Shown here: positions 45,002 through 53,687 of the stretch, in pieces
How positions within the stretch are numbered: position 1 is the stretch's first letter
How the letters are laid out: the number at the start of each line of letters is the position of its first letter
From: Bacillota bacterium
GTDB taxonomy: Bacteria; Bacillota; Desulfotomaculia; Desulfotomaculales; Desulfallaceae
Assembly (NCBI GenBank): GCA_023439185.1
Contig: JAEXOR010000065.1
Span: forward strand, 62,001 to 126,000
Length of the DNA: 64,000 bases
Direction: 5' to 3'
Notes under the pieces: generated by a model
The model's input: only the letters and a program-made list of their open reading frames with translations
Database searches by the model: none
What the model was told of the DNA's origin: nothing
Position numbers and translations under genes: made by a program

Positions 45002-45490
45002 CTATTCGTACTGTTTTAATATTTCAGCAGCTTTAGCCGGATCAAGCCGTCCATGGGTTTCGTCATTCACCATCATGGCCGGAGCCAGGCCGCAGGCGCC
45101 AATACACGCCACTGTTTCCAGAGTATAGCGCAGGTCTCCGGTGGTCTCTCCTTCTTTAACTCCCAGTTGGTTCTGTACCTCGTCAAAGACCCTGGCCACA
45201 CCCCGGACGTGGCAGGCGGTACCCTGGCAGACCCGGATAATGTTGCGACCCCGGGGTTTCATGTGGAACTGGGCGTAAAAGGTAGCCACCCCGAAGGTTT
45301 TACTGAATGGAACACCTTGGGAAGCGGATATTTGTTTCATTGTATCTGCGGACAAATAACCGAAAACATCCTGGGATTCCTGCAGCAGGGGTATTAACGC
45401 TCCCTTCTTCCCCTTATACTTTTCTAGTAACTCCTCAAATACTTTTTGTTTCTCGTCATCATTCTGATGACCGCAATTGCATGCTGCCAA
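45002..45490 (-). CDS. NuoE-type [2Fe-2S] thioredoxin-like subunit
   Basis: 162 residues. The four cluster ligands are in CQGTACHVRG and CIGACGLAP, and the start region LLQESQDVFGYLS is typical. It supports the NuoF-like subunit encoded 13 bp downstream. TTG start at 45490 with GGAGGG upstream. First gene of the E-F-G set. Confidence 0.93.
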   Translation of the reverse strand: MAACNCGHQNDDEKQKVFEELLEKYKGKKGALIPLLQESQDVFGYLSADTMKQISASQGVPFSKTFGVATFYAQFHMKPRGRNIIRVCQGTACHVRGVARVFDEVQNQLGVKEGETTGDLRYTLETVACIGACGLAPAMMVNDETHGRLDPAKAAEILKQYE

Positions 45491-45562
45491 ATCTGTCCCT
45501 CCCCCTCCTATATTTTACGAAGAGCAATGTAGCTCTTTTGGGATCCCCTTTAAATAGCATTA

Positions 45563-46141
45563 TTAATTGTTCCGTAAGTCCAATACTCGCTTTTCGGTGA
45601 TCAGCAGATGTACCGGCAGGTCGTGCTCGCCGGGGTACACATTGGGTCTGATTTGCATCTCAAAGGCCAAAGCGGCGTATAAACAATCCGGTTTGGTGTT
45701 GAGAAGGAACCGGTCATAAAACCCGCCGCCGTAACCCAAACGGTTGCCGGCTGTGTCGAAGGCGACACCGGGCACGATAACCAGGTCAATTTCTGCCGGA
45801 TGTACCGGTCGTACGCATTCAGGCCGTGGTTCAAGGATACCCCAGGCTCCGGGCGCCAGATCGCCGGGAAAGTTCAGCAGTTGCGAAGGAGTCAGTTTTT
45901 TGTTGGTCACGTCGGTTATGGGCACAACTACCCTTTTACCCCGGTTCAGTGCGTCCCTGATGATGGTCTCGGTTTGCACCTCGTTGCGGAAATCAACATA
46001 AGCCATTACCGTATTTGCCCGGAGGTATTCCCCGAGTTTTAAAAAACGGCCGGCGGCAGCATCGCTGTTATCCTTTATTTTCTCCGCCGCAAGCCTGTTC
46101 CGGGCGGTAATGACACTTTTTCTTAATTCGTTTTTAGACAT
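45563..46141 (-). CDS. 5-formyltetrahydrofolate cyclo-ligase
   Basis: 192 residues with the MTHFS family layout: an N-terminal KNELRKSVITARNRL, then PGVAFDTAGNRLGYGGGFYDRFL (about 132-154) binding ATP-Mg. It converts 5-formyl-THF to 5,10-methenyl-THF. Of the two adjacent ATG codons, the one at 46141 has better spacing (seven bases) from GGAGG. Confidence 0.93.
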   Translation of the reverse strand: MSKNELRKSVITARNRLAAEKIKDNSDAAAGRFLKLGEYLRANTVMAYVDFRNEVQTETIIRDALNRGKRVVVPITDVTNKKLTPSQLLNFPGDLAPGAWGILEPRPECVRPVHPAEIDLVIVPGVAFDTAGNRLGYGGGFYDRFLLNTKPDCLYAALAFEMQIRPNVYPGEHDLPVHLLITEKRVLDLRNN

Positions 46142-46241
46142 CATAATTCCTCCCAAAAATCAGGATGAGAAAAATATTTGGTGTTTTGGCGTAAAGCTGC
46201 TTTAAACATCCGGATCAATAATTTCTCCGGTCAAACAACAA

Positions 46242-46263
46242 ATCCTCCCTTGTCCGGGAGGAT
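46242..46263 (-). terminator. Terminator hairpin after the ACT gene
   Basis: ATCCTCCC and GGGAGGAT (46242-46249, 46256-46263) form an eight-base stem. The minus-strand sequence that follows is TTGTTGTTTG, a weak T-tract. Confidence 0.65.
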
Positions 46264-46304
46264 CTGAACATAAATTCATAATAATTGATATTTTTTTGGC
46301 AGAA

Positions 46305-46736
46305 CTATAGCGCGTAAACCTGGCTGCCGTTCAATATGCTGATATTGTTTTTCAGCAGCGCGTCGATGGCGTCGTCAATTTGTTCCACCCTGAATACCAC
46401 CAGGGCGTTGTTATTGGCTTTTTGCAGAAAGGCGTACAGATATTCAATATTGATACTTTTTTCCTGCAGCATTTCCAGGATCCGGGCCAACCCGCCCGGC
46501 TGGTCGCCTACCTCCACCGCGATGACATCGGTGGTGCTGACGGTAAAGCCGGCGTCTTTAAGGGTCCGGTAAGCCGAATCCGGGTCGCTGACAATTAAGC
46601 GCAAGATCCCGAAGTCGGTGGTATCGGCTATGGACAGGGCCCTGATATTGATATTTTGTTCTCCCAACACCCGGGTGACTTGGGCCAGGCGTCCTGTTTT
46701 ATTTTCCAGAAATACAGATATTTGCTTAACTTTCAT
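46305..46736 (-). CDS. Tandem ACT-domain protein
   Basis: 143 residues forming two ACT domains (about 1-70, starting VKQISVFLENKTGRLAQVTRVLGEQNINIRAL in separate segments, and 72-140, with DQPGGLARILEMLQEKSINIEYLY). ACT pairs bind amino acids and regulate enzymes. It is commonly paired with phenylacetate-CoA ligase, as here, and may sense an aromatic amino acid. Confidence 0.88.
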   Translation of the reverse strand: MKVKQISVFLENKTGRLAQVTRVLGEQNINIRALSIADTTDFGILRLIVSDPDSAYRTLKDAGFTVSTTDVIAVEVGDQPGGLARILEMLQEKSINIEYLYAFLQKANNNALVVFRVEQIDDAIDALLKNNISILNGSQVYAL

Positions 46737-46833
46737 TGATTTTCTCTCCTTCTGAATCTAATCTTAGTTTCGTTGGAATGCCGTGGTTCCACTTGCACGT
46801 CCTGCAAATCAGTGTAACCACAAAAGTTCTGAA

Positions 46834-46868
46834 ATTCTGACTCCTGGCTTCTGACTCCTGACTCTTGC
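46834..46868. repeat. Intergenic heptamer repeat, copy 3
   Basis: Runs of TTCTGACTCCTGGCTTCTGACTCC type lie just beyond the stop of the PaaK gene. Same repeat type as at 15369 and 27118. Confidence 0.6.
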
Positions 46869-46870
46869 TC

Positions 46871-48175
46871 TTATATGTCCCTCTTATCGACGACGCGCTT
46901 GGCTTTGCCTTCGCTGCGCGGAATGGTACGGGGTTCGACAAACTTGATCCGGGCGGAAATGCCGAGTATGCTCAATATCCGGCCCCGCATGTTATTTTCA
47001 AGATCTTCCAGGGCCCGGACCTTGTCCGAGAAGAATTGTTCGTTTAATTCCACCCATACTTCCAGGTCGTCCAGATTGCCTTTGCGGTCGACAACCAGCA
47101 GGTAATGCGGCTCGGTATCACCGAACTCCAATAAAACGCTTTCAATCTGGGACGGGAATACATTTACGCCCCGGATAATCAGCATGTCGTCGGTGCGCCC
47201 GGTGACCCTCTGCATGCGGACATGCGTACGTCCACAACCGCAGGGTTCCACGTTCAGCACGGTAATATCCCTGGTATTATACCTGATGATGGGCAGCGCT
47301 TCCTTACACAGTGAAGTGAGCACCAGTTCGCCCGGTTGGCCGTAGGGCAGGCGTTTGCCGGTGTCCGGATCCACAATTTCAGCGATGAAATTGTCTTCGA
47401 AAATGTGCAGGCCTTTTTTCTCGGTGCATTCCATGGATACGCCGGGTCCAAGCACTTCGCTGAGGCCGTAGATGTCGAAGGCACTGATATTCAGCTTGTT
47501 CTCAAGCTGTTCTCTCATGCGTTCACTCCACGGCTCGGCGCCGAATATGCCGATCCGCAGTTTCAAATCCTGGGGGTCTATTCCGGCATTGTGCATTTCC
47601 TCCGCCAGGTACAGGGCGTAGGACGGCGTGCAGGCGATGATTGAGGTGCCGAAGTCCTGCATTAACATCAACTGGCGCGGTGTGTTTCCTCCGGACACCG
47701 GCACCGCCATGGCGCCTGAACGCTCGGTCCCGAAATGCAAACCGAGACCGCCGGTGAATAAACCATACCCGAAACCGATCTGCACCACATCTTTGTTTGT
47801 GCCCCCCGCCATTGTTATAGCCCGGGCCACCAGGTCGGACCAATTGTTAATATCGTTTTGAGTGTAACCTACCACTGTTGGTTTGCCGGTGGTGCCTGAG
47901 GATGCGTGCACCCTGACCACCTGTTCTCTGGGGACGGCGAATAAACCGAAGGGGTAATTGTCACGCAGGTCTTTTTTTATGGTTAAAGGTATTTTTTGCA
48001 GGTCATCCAGGGATTTTATATCATTGGGCCCGATGCCTGCCTCGTCAAAGGATTTGCGATAAAACGGAACATTTTCGTATACACGCCGCAAAGTTTGCTG
48101 CAACCGTTGCAACTGTAGTTCTTCCAACTTATCTCTGGACATGGTTTCAAATTCTGCTTGCCAGTACAACGCCAT
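46871..48175 (-). CDS. paaK: Phenylacetate-CoA ligase
   Basis: 434 residues. HASSGTTGKPTVVGYT (about 90-105) is the adenylate-forming P-loop, and GLSEVLGPGVS, VTGRTDDMLIIRGVNVFPSQIE are conserved. It activates phenylacetate or related aryl acids to CoA thioesters, usually after oxidative decarboxylation of aromatic amino acids. No indolepyruvate oxidoreductase gene is adjacent. Confidence 0.92.
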   Translation of the reverse strand: MALYWQAEFETMSRDKLEELQLQRLQQTLRRVYENVPFYRKSFDEAGIGPNDIKSLDDLQKIPLTIKKDLRDNYPFGLFAVPREQVVRVHASSGTTGKPTVVGYTQNDINNWSDLVARAITMAGGTNKDVVQIGFGYGLFTGGLGLHFGTERSGAMAVPVSGGNTPRQLMLMQDFGTSIIACTPSYALYLAEEMHNAGIDPQDLKLRIGIFGAEPWSERMREQLENKLNISAFDIYGLSEVLGPGVSMECTEKKGLHIFEDNFIAEIVDPDTGKRLPYGQPGELVLTSLCKEALPIIRYNTRDITVLNVEPCGCGRTHVRMQRVTGRTDDMLIIRGVNVFPSQIESVLLEFGDTEPHYLLVVDRKGNLDDLEVWVELNEQFFSDKVRALEDLENNMRGRILSILGISARIKFVEPRTIPRSEGKAKRVVDKRDI

Positions 48176-48373
48176 TTACCCCTTTCGATGTTTACGCTTT
48201 TTAGAAAGAATAGCATAACTTGAATGTAAAAAAAAGAGTTTCTTTATTTAGCCCGGCAGAATTGTGTCGAGCTTTACAGAACTTTATTGATGTGCGTTCG
48301 ACAAAAAACGTCATTCGCAAACAAAAATAGTCGCCCACAGGATAAGCCCTTCACAATTAAGTTATTAACAGAC

Positions 48374-48391
48374 TTATCCACATTATTCACA
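48374..48391 (+). promoter_or_regulatory. Two abutting DnaA-box-like sites
   Basis: TTATCCACA (48374-48382), a consensus DnaA box, is followed without a gap by TTATTCACA (48383-48391), one mismatch. The 385-bp gap 48176-48560 is otherwise AT-rich and without genes that I can support. Confidence 0.5.
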
Positions 48392-48547
48392 GCAGTCTGT
48401 TTGTAAATATTCAACAATAAGACTATGGTTCAGCAAAATACAGGTATGTAGATATATAAATTAATTTATTATTTAGGGGTTGCGTAAATATTCATAATTG
48501 CGAAACTCTTTACTTAAACAATCATGGACTCTGTCTGTGGGAATAAT

Positions 48548-48556
48548 TGTGGATAA
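48548..48556 (-). promoter_or_regulatory. DnaA-box-like site in opposite orientation
   Basis: TGTGGATAA is the exact complement of the consensus box TTATCCACA. It lies 5 bp from the tsaD stop and about 160 bp from the tandem pair. Confidence 0.45.
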
Positions 48557-48560
48557 CTGT

Positions 48561-49583
48561 CTAATAGCAATCCCGGCCCAGGGGCAAACCCGGTACGGCA
48601 TTAAGGGTAATGGGCGCGAAGTCGCCGCGCAGGTACTTGTAATAAGCGGCGCAGGCGATCATGGCGGCATTGTCGGTACAAAGTTCCGGGGGCGGGTAAA
48701 TAAGCCTTAAGCCTTGTCCGGTCGCCCGGGCGGCCAGTTCCTCCCGCAGCAGTTTGTTGGCCGCTACACCACCGGCCAGCATGATCACCCGGGTATCGCA
48801 AAGCTTTACGGCGGCAAGAGTTTTACGCACCAGCACATCAACCACCGCCTGACGGAAACCGGCTGCCACATTGGCGGGGTTGATCTCTTCCCCCCTTTGT
48901 TTCGCCCGGTGCAGGTGATTAATCACCGCTGTTTTTAAACCGCTGAAACTGAAGTCAAGACTGCCCTCTTCAAGGTAAGACCGGGGCAGTGCCACAGCCT
49001 GCGGGTCGCCGGTTTCAGCGAGTTTGTCTACCTGCGGGCCGCCCGGGTATCCCAGGCCCAATACCCTGGCCACTTTATCGAAAGCTTCACCGGCGGCGTC
49101 GTCACGGGTAGCGCCAAGCAATTCATACCGGCCGGGACCGTGCATGAGCAATAAATCCGTATGCCCGCCTGAAACCACCAGGCAAATCAGTGGAAATCCA
49201 GGATTGGGCTCCATCAACAGGTTGGCGAACACGTGCCCTTCCAAATGGTTGACTCCCAAGAGGGGTATGTCCAACCCGAAGGATACGGATTTGGCCGCCG
49301 CCACCCCTACTAACAAGGCGCCCACCAAACCCGGACCGTAAGTAACCGCCACGGCGTTAAGATCGCTAAAGCTGAGCCCTGCTGTGTCCAACGCTTCCCG
49401 GATTACATTGTTGATTAACTCCAAATGCTTGCGTGAGGCTACTTCGGGCACCACACCGCCGAATTTGCTGTGCACGTCAACCTGGGAAGAGATGATATTG
49501 GATCTGATCACGCGGCCGTCCACCACTACGGCCGCCGAAGTCTCGTCGCAGGAGGTTTCGATACCCAGAATAATTACGCTCAT
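48561..49583 (-). CDS. tsaD: tRNA threonylcarbamoyladenosine transferase
   Basis: 340 residues of the Kae1/YgjD family. LGIETSCDETSAA at the start, the metal-binding HLEGH (about 110-114), and VSGGHTDLLL are present. It installs t6A at position 37 of ANN-reading tRNAs with TsaB/TsaE. The ATG at 49583 gives the usual N-terminus; the open frame upstream is spurious. Confidence 0.96.
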   Translation of the reverse strand: MSVIILGIETSCDETSAAVVVDGRVIRSNIISSQVDVHSKFGGVVPEVASRKHLELINNVIREALDTAGLSFSDLNAVAVTYGPGLVGALLVGVAAAKSVSFGLDIPLLGVNHLEGHVFANLLMEPNPGFPLICLVVSGGHTDLLLMHGPGRYELLGATRDDAAGEAFDKVARVLGLGYPGGPQVDKLAETGDPQAVALPRSYLEEGSLDFSFSGLKTAVINHLHRAKQRGEEINPANVAAGFRQAVVDVLVRKTLAAVKLCDTRVIMLAGGVAANKLLREELAARATGQGLRLIYPPPELCTDNAAMIACAAYYKYLRGDFAPITLNAVPGLPLGRDCY

Positions 49584-49683
49584 TATGTTTGCTGCTCCAA
49601 TCTGTTTTGAAAAACGGCTTATTGACATACCGGTTTTAACCTGCGTAATATGTAACAATTTATGCCGGAAGGGGGTGCGGGGT

Positions 49684-50382
49684 TTGGATGTAACTTTTCT
49701 CAGTTACAATATCAGGCATTGCCGCGGCATCAACGGCAAGGTGTCTCTTTCCAACGTTGCCGGATCCATTACCGGCGCCGGCGCTGATGTGGCCGGGCTG
49801 CAGGAAGTGGATAAGTTTAACCCCCGCAGTTTTTTCGTCCATCAGGCGCGCAAATTGGGTGAGAGTACGGGCATGGATTTTGTCATGGGCGCCAACTTTA
49901 ATTTGTTGGGGATTGCCGGGTTTGGCAATGCGGTGCTTTCCCGCTTGCGCATAGTTAATGAACGAAATTATCCCCTGCCCAGGCAGGGAGAAAAAAGGGG
50001 ATTGCTCAGGACCGAAATATGTGCGGGCGCCTCCGCCTTTGCTTTTTATAATACCCACCTTGGTTTGGATAAAGATGAGCGCCGGCGCCAGGTGGATAGA
50101 ATTTTAACCATCACAGGGGAAGAAAAGCTGCCCCTGGTGCTGGCCGGAGATTTCAATGCTTTGCCCGAAGCAAATGAAATACGGGAACTGCGGGAGGTAT
50201 TTTTATTATGCGATCAGTCAGGCTTACATCCCACATTTCCCGCCCCGCAACCGCGGTATAAAATAGATTACGTTTTTTTTTCATCCCACTGGAAGCCGGC
50301 AGACTATCAGGTTTTTTACAGTGCAGCTTCAGATCACCTGCCGCTGGCGGTAAAACTTCGACTCGACAGCCATCCTTATTAA
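49684..50382 (+). CDS. Endonuclease/exonuclease/phosphatase family protein
   Basis: 232 residues with the whole EEP set: SYNIRHCRG at the N-terminus, LQEVDK (Mg-binding Glu), NTHLGL, AGDFNALPE, and SDHLPLAV at the end. Members cleave phosphodiesters in nucleic acids, phosphoinositides or sphingomyelin; substrate is not predictable. The TTG at 49684 lies eight bases from GAAGGGGG. The longer open frame upstream overlaps tsaD on the other strand. Confidence 0.87.
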   Translation: MDVTFLSYNIRHCRGINGKVSLSNVAGSITGAGADVAGLQEVDKFNPRSFFVHQARKLGESTGMDFVMGANFNLLGIAGFGNAVLSRLRIVNERNYPLPRQGEKRGLLRTEICAGASAFAFYNTHLGLDKDERRRQVDRILTITGEEKLPLVLAGDFNALPEANEIRELREVFLLCDQSGLHPTFPAPQPRYKIDYVFFSSHWKPADYQVFYSAASDHLPLAVKLRLDSHPY

Positions 50383-50383
50383 T

Positions 50384-51145
50384 TTAAGAATCCTCCGGAA
50401 GGGGCAGGCCCAGTTCCTCCATGACATCCGTGAACACCCGCCCGGCACTCTCGTTAACCACCAGGGCGGCGGAGCCGTCCAACGGTGTGGGGGTGCGGTT
50501 AATGATGATAAAGTGTTTAGCCACTTCGGGTAAGCCGGCCACCGGATAGACGGTAAGGCTGCTGCCGACCACCAGCATTAACTGGCAGCCGGAAATAACC
50601 TGGGTGGCCTGAAAAAAGTCCTCGTTCATCTGATCTTCAAACAGAACAACGTCCGGGCGCAATACGCCCGAGCACTTCAGGCAGCGCGGCGGGTTCTCTC
50701 CGGATTTGAACCTTTCCACCAGGTGCGTGAACCGATACCCTGCACGGCAATCCATGCAGCGGACTGTGCGCAGGTGGCCGTGTACTTCCCAGACCCTGTC
50801 GGAACCCGCTTTAACGTGCAGACCGTCTATGTTTTGGGTGATCACGCCCAGCAGCAGGTTTTGTTTTTCCAACTGCGACAGCGCCAGATGCGCCGGATTG
50901 GGACGTGCGTCCCGGAAGGCGGTCCAGCGATCCAGGTTCGTTTTATAGAACCCGGCCGGATCACGGCGCAATGCCGACAGGCTGGCGGCTTTAATCGGGT
51001 CGAATTTTTCCCACAGACCGGTGCCCGGGCTGCGGTAATCAGGGATACCGCTTTCCGTGCTGATCCCGGCCCCTGTAAGGGCCAGCGTTTTGGTTGATTC
51101 TTTAATCATCCGGGCGATAGTCTTAATCTTACCGTCGTATTGCAC
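50384..51145 (-). CDS. NAD-dependent protein deacetylase, sirtuin family
   Basis: 253 residues. GAGISTESGIPDYRS (about 26-40) binds NAD, TQNIDGLH and the catalytic histidine in EVHGHLRTV follow, and CMDCRAG...CLKCSG is the zinc site. Protein lysine deacylases of this type reactivate AcsA enzymes in several bacteria, and acsA is present 11 kb away, though not linked. GTG start. Confidence 0.93.
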   Translation of the reverse strand: MQYDGKIKTIARMIKESTKTLALTGAGISTESGIPDYRSPGTGLWEKFDPIKAASLSALRRDPAGFYKTNLDRWTAFRDARPNPAHLALSQLEKQNLLLGVITQNIDGLHVKAGSDRVWEVHGHLRTVRCMDCRAGYRFTHLVERFKSGENPPRCLKCSGVLRPDVVLFEDQMNEDFFQATQVISGCQLMLVVGSSLTVYPVAGLPEVAKHFIIINRTPTPLDGSAALVVNESAGRVFTDVMEELGLPLPEDS

Positions 51146-51192
51146 AATCAGAATCCTCCAATATTGAATAACCCATGCCAGTTTCCCTTGGA

Positions 51193-51600
51193 TTAATCTG
51201 CGACTTTACGGCCGCAGTTGCTGCAGAATTTAGCATTCTCCGCCAATTCGCTGCCGCATTCCTGGCAGGCCGGGGAAGTGGGCTGCATGGCCTCAATTTG
51301 CTCCTCCAGCTCTTTCATCTCCGTTTCAAGCCGGCGGGTGGCTTCTATCAACCTGCTTATCTCTTCTCCGTTGTTCTCACGGCCCTGTTGATTCTGATAA
51401 TAAAGGGCGCCGATGCCGGCCAGGTTATTTTCCATTTCTTTTTCCAGTTTACGCAACTCATGTTTTAGCTTGGTTACTTCAATTAAATCAGAAGATTTTC
51501 TGCCTAAGTCCCGGGCTTTGTCACTGGCCAGTTCACCCAGGTCCTTGGCCCGGTTGCCCATATTTTTGGCACTATTGGAAATTTTTTTAATAAAACTCAT
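51193..51600 (-). CDS. Coiled-coil protein with C-terminal zinc ribbon
   Basis: 135 residues. A long amphipathic helix (about 10-105, rich in E/K/R/L) is followed by CQECGSELAENAKFCSNCGRK, a typical zinc-ribbon. The N-terminus is basic. ATG behind TTGGAGGTG. Function unknown. Confidence 0.7.
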   Translation of the reverse strand: MSFIKKISNSAKNMGNRAKDLGELASDKARDLGRKSSDLIEVTKLKHELRKLEKEMENNLAGIGALYYQNQQGRENNGEEISRLIEATRRLETEMKELEEQIEAMQPTSPACQECGSELAENAKFCSNCGRKVAD

Positions 51601-51750
51601 TTATGATCACCTCCAAGAATAATTTTACCAATCGTTTACTGAAGTAACAACCCATTTAACATCTTTTAAATAAAACTCAAAAAATATTTTTACATTAAAA
51701 AACAACAATTTAACATTTTCAAGTATAATAAGGGCAAAGGAGTGGAGGTT

Positions 51751-52575
51751 GTGACAAACGTATTTCAGCGTCATTGGTATACAATGGTGCGGCGGTCCCG
51801 GTCCGGCGGTATGCTGGACGCGCAAACGGTGTATCGCGGTACCGACGGCGAGTGTGCCGCTCTGTTGCTTGTTCAGCCGGAGACCTTTAAAATTGTTGAC
51901 GCCGTCTGGGAAAGCTGCGCGCCGGAATACAAGATCGTTGAAGTTAAAGGGCTTGTCGGAGTGGAAGCTTATTTTAACTGCGGTCCGGCGCTAAAAGAGG
52001 CCCTCGGGGAACTGGGGAAATTTCCCCGTTCTCTGTTCGCCGAAACCATAAGCGGGATTATCCAGGCCGAAACTTTTTTACTGGCGGAGCGGGGATTTGC
52101 TTCGCCGTCTGAATATGACCTGTACTGGGATAAATTTTACGCCGGGTCATGCCGGTACTACAGCAACCTGGACCGGGTCAGCCAAAAATGGCAGGAACAT
52201 GCCGGGGCCTATCGGACAACCGGTGGCTTGTTTAACCGTTTTAAATGCCAGAACGTATATGCGGACGCAAGCGGCTACCGGGTGTCCGGTATGTTTTGCG
52301 ATTCCTTCCACGAGTTGAGTGTGGACCTGAAGCTAAATACCGACCTGTCGGTTGAACAGGCGGACGGCGTGATGCTGAGGGTACCGGATAACGTTTGCCG
52401 CGAGGCATCGGCTTATGCCAGTCAGTTAACCGGACTCGTTTTGGCCGGCCTGGGGAAAAAACAGGTGGCCGGTTTGCTGGGTGCGGGTGAAGGTTGTGTA
52501 CATTTAATCGACCTTGTTCATGACGCAGTGCAAAGCGTGGAAATTTATAAACAAAAAGAAGGTGGTAAAAAATAA
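51751..52575 (+). CDS. DUF2889 family protein
   Basis: 274 residues. VFQRHWYTMVRRSRSGGML at the N-terminus, DASGYRVSGMFCDSFHELSVDLKL (about 170-193), and C-terminal DNVCREASAYASQLTGL are the DUF2889 landmarks. The family's biochemistry is unknown. GTG at 51751, eight bases after AAAGGAG; an earlier GTG at 51742 overlaps the ribosome site. Confidence 0.75.
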   Translation: MTNVFQRHWYTMVRRSRSGGMLDAQTVYRGTDGECAALLLVQPETFKIVDAVWESCAPEYKIVEVKGLVGVEAYFNCGPALKEALGELGKFPRSLFAETISGIIQAETFLLAERGFASPSEYDLYWDKFYAGSCRYYSNLDRVSQKWQEHAGAYRTTGGLFNRFKCQNVYADASGYRVSGMFCDSFHELSVDLKLNTDLSVEQADGVMLRVPDNVCREASAYASQLTGLVLAGLGKKQVAGLLGAGEGCVHLIDLVHDAVQSVEIYKQKEGGKK

Positions 52576-52642
52576 CAGTTAAGACCGGCGTTTAAAATAT
52601 TTGTTATTGAGGTAAAATAAGGTAAATTTGAGGTGATGTGAT

Positions 52643-52840
52643 TTGGACAATAAAAAAATGGATTACCGGATAAATTTTACTGAAAACAATAAGTTGCTCA
52701 GTATTGAAATAACCTGCTGCGATAAGCATATAGGCGAGATCAGGTTTAAAGACGGCGAATCTAAGAAATGCCCGGAGTGTGGGGCCGTCCACGCTCTGAA
52801 AATTCAACACAATCATTTTCATTTGTCCCGCAGCCACTAG
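52643..52840 (+). CDS. Small cysteine-rich protein
   Basis: 65 residues from a TTG with GAGGTGATG upstream. ITCCDKH and KKCPECGAVHAL provide four cysteines and several histidines that could bind one zinc. The C-terminus is His-rich (HNHFHLSRSH). No family recognised. Confidence 0.55.
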   Translation: MDNKKMDYRINFTENNKLLSIEITCCDKHIGEIRFKDGESKKCPECGAVHALKIQHNHFHLSRSH

Positions 52841-52903
52841 CGGAAGTTCGGGCAAAATGAAGCAGGTGAAAATTAATCCCGGTCCGGGACGGTGGTTGCG
52901 CCA

Positions 52904-52931
52904 GGGGGTGAACGTTTTTAGGTTCACCCCC
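52904..52931. terminator. Hairpin between convergent genes
   Basis: GGGGGTGAAC (52904-52913) pairs perfectly with GTTCACCCCC (52922-52931) around an eight-base loop. T-tracts are weak on both sides. It directly abuts the stop of the gene 52932-53222. Confidence 0.6.
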
Positions 52932-53222
52932 TTACTCATGTTCGTTTTTGATCAGGGCTATGGCCTTGGAAGTGAGTACGACGGGAAACATGCGGATATG
53001 CGCGGGTCTTAGAAAAACAGCCGGTAAAAAGGAACTGGTTGAAACTAAATTTTGATCCATCATGAACCTGGCAATTTCGATGGCCTCCGAGTCGGACAAC
53101 TCCAGTTTGTCCATCACCTTACCCATCACGTCTTCCAGGAAGAAGGAACATTTTTGCGCCTGGTGCATTTCGGATAGTATTTTTTCCAGCCTTTTTTGCT
53201 CCAGGTTGATTACGGATGTCAT
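52932..53222 (-). CDS. Hypothetical protein
   Basis: 96 residues, mostly helical by composition. The N-terminal half (NLEQKRLEKILSEMHQAQK) looks like a coiled coil; the C-terminal half is more hydrophobic. The ATG overlaps the stop of the GerW-like gene by four bases (ATGA), so the two are translationally coupled. No family recognised. Confidence 0.6.
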   Translation of the reverse strand: MTSVINLEQKRLEKILSEMHQAQKCSFFLEDVMGKVMDKLELSDSEAIEIARFMMDQNLVSTSSFLPAVFLRPAHIRMFPVVLTSKAIALIKNEHE

Positions 53223-53509
53223 AGCACCGGGCCCCCTTTCTGGTTTAATTCGCCTATTATCTTGCTGATCTCCTCCACAGGGTAACAGCTTTGCAGTGAG
53301 TAAACATGGGTTTTGTCATTTTGCACCGCCACAACGGCCACGGGGTTTAACATGAATCCCCCTCCCCCTGTGCCGGCGCCGGGGAGTTTTGTAAAACCGG
53401 CGGTTACGGAAATTACCGGTACCAGTGTGGTGTCGCCTGCTTTAAGTGGTGTGCCCAGAACCAGTTTCCCGGTATATAAATTGTCCGGACTGTGGCCGTT
53501 TGAAGTCAA
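53219..53509 (-). CDS. GerW/YtfJ-like sporulation protein, short form
   Basis: 96 residues. NLYTGKLVLGTPLKAGDTTLVPVISVTAGF (in two segments, about 11-40), a glycine-rich GAGTGGGGF stretch and NPVAVVAVQNDKTHVYSL follow the GerW pattern, but the usual N-terminal 30 residues are missing. Bacillus GerW is a spore protein needed for germination-related lysis. TTG start at 53509, seven bases from GGAGGT. The longer frame to 53794 overlaps the opposite-strand gene and lacks a ribosome site. Confidence 0.65.
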   Translation of the reverse strand: MTSNGHSPDNLYTGKLVLGTPLKAGDTTLVPVISVTAGFTKLPGAGTGGGGFMLNPVAVVAVQNDKTHVYSLQSCYPVEEISKIIGELNQKGGPVL

Positions 53510-53687
53510 CAAAAAACCTCCCTCGCAGCAGTGTCTGCCGGTGGGCTTAAGAGGCCCTGGCGGTAGTATACCAATATTTTTAGATAATGTAAAATTTGCC
53601 ACGACCGGCGGCAGGTTAAAATTTAAGGTATCAAAATCACCCAAAATGTCAATTCTTATTGTACAATAGGGACAAGGGATGTGGGTG

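Noticed and set aside
48290..48560. Chromosomal replication origin
   Set aside because: Only three box-like sites are present and none of dnaA, dnaN, rpmH or gyr genes are nearby.
49384..49683. Coding extension upstream of the exo/endonuclease-family gene
   Set aside because: It lies antisense to tsaD and its translation has no family resemblance; TTG at 49684 with a good ribosome site begins the conserved part.
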